Source of the DNA: CAYJOG01 sp964371695 [NCBI: uncultured bacterium]
Lineage (GTDB): Bacteria > CAYJOG01
NCBI GenBank assembly: GCA_964371695.1
Contig: CAYJOG010000051.1
Location: 1 to 11,151 of the forward strand
Length of the DNA: 11,151 bases
Direction of reading: 5' to 3'
The notes beneath the pieces were generated by a model, which was given only the letters and a program-made list of their open reading frames with translations, was not told the DNA's origin and did no database searches. Below are positions 1 to 5,810 of the stretch, in pieces; position 1 is the first letter of the stretch; each line of letters starts with the position of its first letter. A program made the translations under genes and the position numbers.

Positions 1-22
1 GAGCCTTGCTTGAGCAAAATGG

Positions 23-53
23 GTTGAGAAAGTCCAGGAGGGACTTTCTCAAC
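23..53. repeat. Perfect 13-bp inverted repeat (hairpin) upstream of gene 1
   Basis: Arms at 23-35 and 41-53 are exact reverse complements (GTTGAGAAAGTCC and its complement), separated by the 5-nt loop AGGAG. It lies before the candidate promoter of gene 1. It has no T-run on its plus-strand 3' side; on the minus strand it is followed by CCCATTTT, so it could be a weak terminator for leftward transcription. It could also be a dispersed REP-like palindrome or an operator. The structure is seen directly and the role is not known. Confidence 0.85.
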
Positions 54-56
54 ACC

Positions 57-86
57 CTGATACAGGAGGGTGAACTGGGGTATACT
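57..86 (+). promoter_or_regulatory. Candidate sigma70-like promoter for the gene 1-gene 2 operon
   Basis: A TATACT hexamer at 81-86 matches the -10 consensus at 5 of 6 positions. CTGATA at 57-62 matches the -35 consensus at 4 of 6, with an 18-nt spacer. Transcription would start near 93, leaving a leader of about 24 nt before the ATG at 117. The -35 is weak and such matches occur by chance, so this is a tentative call. Confidence 0.35.
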
Positions 87-105
87 GAAGTTTACCGAAT
101 GTCTT

Positions 106-110
106 GGGGA
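106..110 (+). promoter_or_regulatory. Probable ribosome binding site that favours the ATG at 117
   Basis: GGGGA sits 6 nt upstream of the ATG at 117. The in-frame ATG at 99 has only GAAGTTTACCGA in front of it, and the AGGAGGG at 64-70 is about 28 nt away, too far to serve it. The spacing and the position of the signal peptide both favour 117. Confidence 0.5.
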
Positions 111-116
111 GCCAGC

Positions 117-3100
117 ATGTCAAGGCGGCTTCGGTGGGGTTTGGCGGCCCTGCTGGTGGTGGGGGCGTGCGTCTCTTTACCGGCCCCCAAGTCCGCCGAA
201 GTCAAGAAATACAGCTCCGACGCCTACAGCGGCTACGTTGTTCCCCCCAACCAGGCCTGCAACAACCTCAGCCCCATCGCCTACATTCAGGATTTTGACG
301 CGGGCAAGGGCCAGACCACCAAGCCCATCGAAATCCGCGGCCAGCTTTTTTTGCAGGCCGACACCATCAACAACAACACCGTGGTGCTGGAGTGCCCCAA
401 CGGCAACGCCCTGCCCGTGCTGGGTCACGAGTCCATCACGCCGGCCCTGCCCCCCGGCAGCGGCAGCGCGCCAGACTGCACCGCCGAGTGGGACGTGGCC
501 ACCTTTCTCACCACCGGCACCTTTGCCGGCGCGGTGCCCGATGGCTGGTGCGAACTGGTGATCACGGCGGGCACCAACACCTGGCATTTTCCCAATGCGT
601 GGCGCAAAGACACCGTGCCCCCCACCCTGGCCGTGCAGGGGGCGCTGAAGACGGGCCGCGTGGACGGCACCCCCGGCGGGCGGGGTCTGGTGCATTTTCT
701 GGTGGACGAAGCCAACAACGGTTTCAGTGACCCCGACGGCACCTGCAACACCTCTGCCTGCAACCAGACCGCCAACTTTTTTGGCGCAGAGGTGTATTAC
801 CACCTCGAAGGCACGGCCTGGGGCAGCAAGTCGGGCACCACCAGCGGCGGCATGACCGAGTTTGAAGGCCCCACCGCCAGTCTGGTGGCCACCAACCGCA
901 ACGACCCCGCCCTGCCCAGGGCCTGTTATGCCCTGCGCCTGCTGGACACCGCCGCCAACCTGAGCGGCTTTGGCGACCCCAACGGTTTTGACGCCGTGCC
1001 CGGTGGCGGCGACGACGTGACCGTGGCGAACAGCGCCAAGCCCCGGTGCTTTGTGCCCGACGGCAAAAACCCGGAAGTCACCAAGGTGGAGGCGTACTTC
1101 GACAGCACCCTGCTCACCCAGAACATGCTGCCCGTGGCCAGCGACGGCGCGTGGGTGGTGAACAAGAACGAAGACGAAGCCCCCCTTGCGCACCGCGACA
1201 AAATCGTGTATCTCAAAATTCATGTCTCCGAGCCGTTGTTTGACCCGATCTCTGGCGGGGGCAACCGCTTTGGCTCACCCGCCGCCATGGCCGATGGTCT
1301 GGACGGTGACAACGACGGCAGCATTGACGAAGAAGTGCTCAACAACGCCGACGACGACGCCGACGGCGTGGCCGATGAAGACCTGCGCCTGACCGGCTGC
1401 ACCGTTACCGCAGCGGTGGCGGGCGACAAGATTGACAACGACTGTGACGGCTACATCGATGAAGACAGCACCGGCGGCACCGACACCGGCACCGGCGTGC
1501 TTTGCGGCTCCAAGGAAAAAATGCTCTACACGCAAGACGCCACCTGTGTGCCCACGCCGCAGATTTCCATTCAGGGTGCGGACCCCAACGGCACCATGTT
1601 CAGCCAGTCCATCACGCTTTACAGCACCCCCAGCGCGTTCCGCTCGCTGAGCGAAACGGTGTATGTGTTCCCCTACAACGTGGGCAACATTTCGTCTGAA
1701 GACGACTACACCATCACGGTTTCCATGGCCGACGGCGTGGGCAACGCCGTGATCAACGCCGTGCCGCTTTCGGGCGGCGTCATCCGCGTGGACAACACGC
1801 CGCCCACCTACAAGGTGAAGTATTACAAAGACACTGTGCTGCTGAGCGAGCTGAACAAAACTGGCAGTCCCCTGCTGCCCCTGGCCGGACAAAGCACCGT
1901 GAGCATCAAGATTGACGCCTATGACCCCAACAGCGGTCTGGTGGAGGACGTGCGTGTTCCCTTGGTGGCGGTGGATCAGCCCGGCACCACCGATGTCACC
2001 AACCAGACCGCCAGCGCCCTGTCGGGCACCAGCACCACCGTCTTTTCCACGTCTTATCTTGTAAACGCCGCCACGGGGGGCACTTATATCGACGGCGTCG
2101 CCAGTGTTTCCATCAAGGGCAAAGACCTGGGGGGAAACTGGACAGGCGGCGGCGCGGGGGTTTACATCGCGCCCAGCGAGGGCGACCAGTTCCGCATTGA
2201 CACCTCGCCCCCCAGTCTGGGCACCATTTCGCTCTATGCGCCGCTGGACAAGGCCGTGGCGGTGAATGAAAGCAACGGCAAACCCACCACACAGCCCGTT
2301 TTGCGCTGGAACAACAGCGACGCCGACGCCACCAGCTACAAGGTGGAAATCGCCACGAATAACACTTACACCAGCAGCGCCATTGTGCGGCAGACCAGTG
2401 TGCTGCTCACCAACTATTCCGTGGGGTTGTTGGCCGACAACGAAAAGGACGGCCCCGTGTGCGCCGTGCAGGCCGACTGCGACGCCGCTTATGGCGCAGA
2501 CAGCGGCTTTGAATGCGAAGCCAGCGTGGGCAAGTGCCGTGAGTATTACTACTGGCGTCTGGCCCCCATGGACGTGGCGGGCAACACGGCGGCCTTCACC
2601 AGCCCGTCTTACCGTTTTCGCGTAGACGCCCAGCCGCCCCAGATGTCCGTGGAGCTTTACAACAACTACGCCACCGGCGTGTTCACCAACCCCCTCACCA
2701 TGACCAGCCAGGGTTATCCCGTGGCCATTGCGGGCACCGTTTATATCCGCCTTTCCGCCAGCGAGGCGCTGGGCAGCCTACCCACCTTCAGCATCAATCA
2801 GGTGGGCGAAACCGACGCGCTGAATCAGCTTGCCACCGAGACCGCCCCTGGCTCTGGTGTGTATTACGGCCAGTACATCGTCCAGCCCGACAACGGCCTT
2901 GGGTTTCAGGACGGCTTGGCGAACATCACCTTCAGCGCTCTGGACACCAGCGGCAATGAGGCGACAAACGCCACGCCCAACACCGGCAGCCAGTTTCTGA
3001 TCGACACCAAACCCCCCAACATCAGCGCGCTCACGGCCAATCCATCTCCGGCGGGCAATGTCACGGTGAGCTTCAGCATGGTGGTGAGCGAGCAGATTCA

Positions 3101-5807
3101 GACACCGCTCAGCGCCAATATCACCGGCGATTGCCTGGGGGGCGCGGGCACAGCCCCCCTCACCTATGTGAACGCCACGGCGTTTCAATATCTGGGGTCT
3201 TACAGCGTGACGGCCGCAGACACCACCTGCACCGCCACGGTCACCGTCACCGTGACGGACTTCGCCAATCAGGTGGCCACCCGGCAGGCCACTTTTCAGG
3301 TGGACACGCTGGACCCCGACAGCCCCGAACTGGACCTGCCCCAGGACAACACCGACGTGAACGTGTCCCCCTCCAAAATTCTCACGCCCCTTTTTGTGTG
3401 GGGGAGTGTTTCGGACGCCGTGAGTTATCACATGGAGCTGGCCACGGCGCAAACCTTCACCAGCGGCAGCATTCTCATTGACGAGTCGGGTCTCACCGAC
3501 ACGCAGATATTCGCGCCCAATCCGTTGCCCAATCCCAATGGGGATTATTTCTGGCGGGTGCGGGCGGTAGACCTAGCGGGCAACACCACCCAGAACCCAC
3601 AGGTGTTCAAATACACCACCGACAACACGCCCCCGGCGGCCCCCACCTTCAACGCCTCTGTGCCCGCCACCACCAAAAGCGCCAGCGTCACCATCAGCGG
3701 CCTCGCCGAGGCCAAGTCCATGGTCAAGCTCTACCGCAACGGTCAGGTGGTGCAGGTGCTCACACCCGAAGGCACCCTGGACGCCATCCGCGCCAGCGAC
3801 GCAGGGGCCTTTACCTTTACCTTTGACAACGACGGCGACGGCGTGAAGGACGAAGACGGTTTTGACGGCCTGGACAATGATGAAGACGGCCAGACCGACG
3901 AAGACCCGCCAGACTATCCCCTCTTTCCCGGCATCAACCAGCTCACCGCCAAGGCCACCGACAGGGCGGGCAACGAAGGCCCCCTGAGCGCGATCAAGGA
4001 CATCTCGCTGGACACCGGCCCGCCCAAGTTCAACGTGAGTTTTTACAAGGGCGACCCCGGCATTGCGGGCCAGACGCTGGTGCCCACGGGCGCAGACGGT
4101 CTGCCCCAGGTGGGGGAGGGGCAGGTGTGGTTCAAGTTCACCGCCAACGAAGACCTGAAAGACGACATCTGCACCTATTCCATCAACCAGCCGGGGACAT
4201 CCGATGTGCTGGGTCAGGCATGCATTCTCATCAGCCCCGCCAACAAGCGGGAGTTCAAGGGCAATTACACCGTGAGCGCCGCCAACGGCGGCACGTTTGT
4301 GGATGGTCAGGCCACCATCACCCTCACCGCCACCGATCTGGACGGCAACACGGCCACCGACACCGTGCCGGAGGTGGGTCGGGCGTTTCGCATTGACACC
4401 AGCGGGGCCACGTTTGAGGCAGAGTTTTTTCGTGAGGGTGGGCTGAACGAACGCCTGCCGCGTGATGCGAATCTGGTTTACATTGCCAGACAGGGGCCGG
4501 TCTATATCAAGGTCATCGCCAGCGAGGGACTCAAAGACGGGGCCACGCTCACAGTCAACCAGCCGGGCACCGCCGACGACACCGTGGCCATCACTCCCCT
4601 CACTGGCAGTCAGACCATTTTCAAAGCGCTCTACAACGTGCAGGCGGCGGATGGCGGGTTGTATGTGGACGGTCTGGCGAATCTGGCGTTCAGCGGAGAA
4701 GACCTGGCGGGCAACACGTTTGCCGCCGTGGTTCCCCTCACCGGGCCGACTTTTGCGCTGGACACCACGCCCCCCGCACCACCCATATTGGGCCTGCCCG
4801 CCACACAGCCCAACTTCTCGAACATGGCCGTGGCGGTGACAGGCGAGCCTTTTGGCACGGCGGTCATCCGCCACAGCCGCAAGATGCCAGACATTGTGGT
4901 GACGCCCGGCGACACCCTCGACAACGACGACGACCTGCGCACCGACGAAGAACCCGGCGGCGTGAACGGCCTGGACGACGACCAGGACGGTTTCATTGAC
5001 GAGGATGTGTCCAACACCCCCTGCGCACTGGGGCAATATCTCTCCGGCTCGGTGTGTGTCCTGGCCACCAGCGACAACCGTCTGGTTTTCTCACAGGAGC
5101 TGGACGAAAACGGCCAAGCTGCGGTGGACGTGACCACGCTGGCGAACGGCCTGAACCTGCTCACCGCCTATCAGGTGGACATGGCGGGCAACAGCAGCAC
5201 GGCGGCGGTGGCGGCCTCGGTCACCGGCACGGGCATTGAAATCATCGCCCTGCAGCACAGTTTTCCCAAGGCGGGCTGGCAGCCGGTGAGCATTCCCCTG
5301 TTCAACCCCGTGGCCCCCAAGCCCAAGGCCGGTTTTCAGCTCAACACCGATTTTGTCAGTGTGGAGCAACCCCCGCTGAACCAGGGCGGCGTGCAGGATC
5401 CGCTGACCCTTTACCGGGTTGATTCCAAAGTGGCCAACATGCTGCCGGGGGTGGGTTATTGGGCCTATCTGCCCACCGCGCCCACCACGGTGACCCTCAA
5501 CGGCCAAAAGAGCAAAGTCAGTGTGTTGAACCTGAAAAAAGGCTGGAACCTCATTGGCCCGTCTTATAACCAGACCATCGCCTGGAACGCCAACGTGAAG
5601 GTGGGCAAGACGGGCAGCAGCACCGAGGTCTATCCGCTGGACAGCGCCGGGGCCGAGGCGATGATCCACACCAGCCTTTACATCTATGACCCCCAGACCG
5701 GCGAATACAGCGCCATTGCCCCCGGCGCGGGCGACTTTCTGCCCTTCATCGGTTATTTCCTGCTGGCCAAGGAAGACTGCCAGTTGATTCTGCCCGACGC
5801 GCCCTAG
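117..5807 (+). CDS. Giant exported Ig-like/FN3-like repeat protein with MopE-type Asp-rich blocks
   Basis: Predicted protein of about 1896 residues. The N-terminus is a signal peptide: SRRLR, then a hydrophobic core, then VGAC at residues 15-18, which could be a lipobox (Cys18) and would make it a lipoprotein. Start 117 is chosen because it has an RBS-like GGGGA and places the signal peptide at the N-terminus; in-frame alternatives are ATG 99 and TTG 6. After a Cys-containing N-terminal region come Ig-like units that mostly end in (F/I)(R/L)xDTxPP. Four of them are clear repeats of about 130-145 residues (residues 556-699, 834-967, 1296-1430, 1424-1553). Two FN3-like domains lie near 700-840 and 1069-1176. 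Asp-rich blocks sit at residues 391-450, 1236-1266 and 1599-1630, and the C-terminal tail is at 1715-1896. The likely role is a cell-surface or outer-membrane-associated adhesin or structural protein; binding partners are unknown. It is probably cotranscribed with the protease gene starting 3 nt downstream. The reading frame is firm; the function is inference from architecture. Confidence 0.88.
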   Translation: MSRRLRWGLAALLVVGACVSLPAPKSAEVKKYSSDAYSGYVVPPNQACNNLSPIAYIQDFDAGKGQTTKPIEIRGQLFLQADTINNNTVVLECPNGNALPVLGHESITPALPPGSGSAPDCTAEWDVATFLTTGTFAGAVPDGWCELVITAGTNTWHFPNAWRKDTVPPTLAVQGALKTGRVDGTPGGRGLVHFLVDEANNGFSDPDGTCNTSACNQTANFFGAEVYYHLEGTAWGSKSGTTSGGMTEFEGPTASLVATNRNDPALPRACYALRLLDTAANLSGFGDPNGFDAVPGGGDDVTVANSAKPRCFVPDGKNPEVTKVEAYFDSTLLTQNMLPVASDGAWVVNKNEDEAPLAHRDKIVYLKIHVSEPLFDPISGGGNRFGSPAAMADGLDGDNDGSIDEEVLNNADDDADGVADEDLRLTGCTVTAAVAGDKIDNDCDGYIDEDSTGGTDTGTGVLCGSKEKMLYTQDATCVPTPQISIQGADPNGTMFSQSITLYSTPSAFRSLSETVYVFPYNVGNISSEDDYTITVSMADGVGNAVINAVPLSGGVIRVDNTPPTYKVKYYKDTVLLSELNKTGSPLLPLAGQSTVSIKIDAYDPNSGLVEDVRVPLVAVDQPGTTDVTNQTASALSGTSTTVFSTSYLVNAATGGTYIDGVASVSIKGKDLGGNWTGGGAGVYIAPSEGDQFRIDTSPPSLGTISLYAPLDKAVAVNESNGKPTTQPVLRWNNSDADATSYKVEIATNNTYTSSAIVRQTSVLLTNYSVGLLADNEKDGPVCAVQADCDAAYGADSGFECEASVGKCREYYYWRLAPMDVAGNTAAFTSPSYRFRVDAQPPQMSVELYNNYATGVFTNPLTMTSQGYPVAIAGTVYIRLSASEALGSLPTFSINQVGETDALNQLATETAPGSGVYYGQYIVQPDNGLGFQDGLANITFSALDTSGNEATNATPNTGSQFLIDTKPPNISALTANPSPAGNVTVSFSMVVSEQIQTPLSANITGDCLGGAGTAPLTYVNATAFQYLGSYSVTAADTTCTATVTVTVTDFANQVATRQATFQVDTLDPDSPELDLPQDNTDVNVSPSKILTPLFVWGSVSDAVSYHMELATAQTFTSGSILIDESGLTDTQIFAPNPLPNPNGDYFWRVRAVDLAGNTTQNPQVFKYTTDNTPPAAPTFNASVPATTKSASVTISGLAEAKSMVKLYRNGQVVQVLTPEGTLDAIRASDAGAFTFTFDNDGDGVKDEDGFDGLDNDEDGQTDEDPPDYPLFPGINQLTAKATDRAGNEGPLSAIKDISLDTGPPKFNVSFYKGDPGIAGQTLVPTGADGLPQVGEGQVWFKFTANEDLKDDICTYSINQPGTSDVLGQACILISPANKREFKGNYTVSAANGGTFVDGQATITLTATDLDGNTATDTVPEVGRAFRIDTSGATFEAEFFREGGLNERLPRDANLVYIARQGPVYIKVIASEGLKDGATLTVNQPGTADDTVAITPLTGSQTIFKALYNVQAADGGLYVDGLANLAFSGEDLAGNTFAAVVPLTGPTFALDTTPPAPPILGLPATQPNFSNMAVAVTGEPFGTAVIRHSRKMPDIVVTPGDTLDNDDDLRTDEEPGGVNGLDDDQDGFIDEDVSNTPCALGQYLSGSVCVLATSDNRLVFSQELDENGQAAVDVTTLANGLNLLTAYQVDMAGNSSTAAVAASVTGTGIEIIALQHSFPKAGWQPVSIPLFNPVAPKPKAGFQLNTDFVSVEQPPLNQGGVQDPLTLYRVDSKVANMLPGVGYWAYLPTAPTTVTLNGQKSKVSVLNLKKGWNLIGPSYNQTIAWNANVKVGKTGSSTEVYPLDSAGAEAMIHTSLYIYDPQTGEYSAIAPGAGDFLPFIGYFLLAKEDCQLILPDAP
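1050..1805 (+). repeat. Divergent first Ig-like unit of gene 1, split by an Asp-rich insertion
   Basis: The unit begins FVPDGKNPEVTKVEAYF, continues to KIHVSEPLF, and is then interrupted by the Asp-rich block and a Cys pair. Ig-like sequence resumes with ISIQGADPNG and finishes IRVDNTPP. Its start and end resemble the four clearer units that follow, so I read it as a fifth, degenerate copy carrying a loop insertion. The boundaries are approximate. Confidence 0.45.
1287..1469 (+). other. Asp-rich block 1 (three MopE-like or calcium-loop motifs)
   Basis: Residues 391-450 of gene 1 carry three successive motifs: GLDGDNDGSIDEE, NADDDADGVADED and DKIDNDCDGYIDED. The last matches the DxxDNDCDGxxDE pattern of the MopE-type putative metal-binding repeat. 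The Asp spacing also resembles dockerin and thrombospondin type 3 Ca2+ loops. A Cys pair follows at VLCGS and ATCVP. Ca2+ binding is inferred, not shown. Confidence 0.7.
1782..2213 (+). repeat. Ig-like repeat unit R1 of gene 1
   Basis: Residues 556-699. The shared signature is a DQPGTTD motif in the middle, then YLVNAATGGTYIDGVAS, KDLGGN, and a closing FRIDTSPP. The same order of motifs recurs in the units at 2616, 4002 and 4386. Confidence 0.75.
2460..2537 (+). other. Four-cysteine block inserted in an FN3-like domain of gene 1
   Basis: Cys at residues 782, 788, 800 and 807 give the spacing C-x5-C-x11-C-x6-C, ending VGKC. The block lies between LLADNEKDG and YYYWRLAPMDVAGN. The sister FN3-like domain (about 3322-3645) goes straight from NPLPNPNGD to YFWRVRAVDLAGN without it, so it looks like a loop insertion. 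C-x5-C...C-x6-C segments of this kind are common in myxobacterial surface proteins. Two disulphides are likely in the periplasm or outside the cell. Confidence 0.55.
2616..3017 (+). repeat. Ig-like repeat unit R2 of gene 1
   Basis: Residues 834-967. It opens FRVDAQPP and carries SINQVGETDALNQ in place of the NQPGTxD motif. It then has YIVQPDNGLGFQDGLANI and DTSGNEA, and closes FLIDTKPP. It is the most divergent of the four clear units. Confidence 0.7.
3822..3914 (+). other. Asp-rich block 2 in gene 1
   Basis: Residues 1236-1266 contain two Asp loops, FDNDGDGVKDED and GLDNDEDGQTDED. The block sits inside an Ig-like domain: the upstream part has KSMVKLYRNGQ and DAGAFTF, and the downstream part has GINQLTAKATDRAGN. 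It is therefore a loop insertion and not an interdomain linker. Probable Ca2+ binding, by motif only. Confidence 0.7.
4002..4406 (+). repeat. Ig-like repeat unit R3 of gene 1
   Basis: Residues 1296-1430. It opens ISLDTGPP and carries SINQPGTSDVLGQ. It then has YTVSAANGGTFVDGQATI and TDLDGNTA, and closes FRIDTSG. It abuts R4 directly and shares the closing strand with it. Confidence 0.75.
4386..4775 (+). repeat. Ig-like repeat unit R4 of gene 1
   Basis: Residues 1424-1553. It carries TVNQPGTADD, then YNVQAADGGLYVDGLANL and EDLAGNTF, and closes FALDTTPP. By motif matches it is closest to R3, so the two probably arose by a tandem duplication. Confidence 0.75.
4911..5006 (+). other. Asp-rich block 3 in gene 1
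   Basis: Residues 1599-1630 contain DTLDNDDDLRTDEE and GLDDDQDGFIDED. A Cys pair follows (PCALG, SVCVL), an arrangement like that after block 1. The surrounding domain runs from AVAVTGEPFGTAVIRHS before the block to LDENGQAAVDVTTL after it, so this is again an insertion within an Ig-like domain. Confidence 0.7.
5259..5804 (+). other. C-terminal tail domain of gene 1 (two GWNL-type half-repeats), shared with gene 2
   Basis: Residues 1715-1896. The first half has AGWQPVSIPL (Trp1721), LTLYRVD and MLPGVGYWAYL. The second half has LKKGWNLIGPSYN (Trp1810), SLYIYDPQTGEYSAI and FLPFIGYFLLAKEDCQLIL. The order GWNL / LYxYD / PGxGYW is repeated in each half. A related 181-residue tail ends the protease of gene 2. 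GWNL-type segments are found at the C-termini of various bacterial surface proteins; an anchoring or secretion role is a guess. Confidence 0.65.
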
Positions 5808-5810
5808 GCC

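Noticed and set aside
6-17. Small palindrome TTGCT-TG-AGCAA
   Set aside because: Five-base arms with a two-base loop are expected by chance, and nothing nearby supports a function.
6-116. Extension of the giant protein to TTG 6 or ATG 99
   Set aside because: The extension reads through the palindrome and the candidate promoter and would bury the signal peptide more than 30 residues inside the protein. ATG 99 lacks a suitable RBS. ATG 117 has one.
3573-5036. Long minus-strand open frame opposite the giant gene (487 codons), with others at 177-1223 and 5091-5957
   Set aside because: These are antisense to a clearly coding frame in GC-rich DNA. Their translations are low-complexity, rich in Gly, Val and His, with no recognisable domain.
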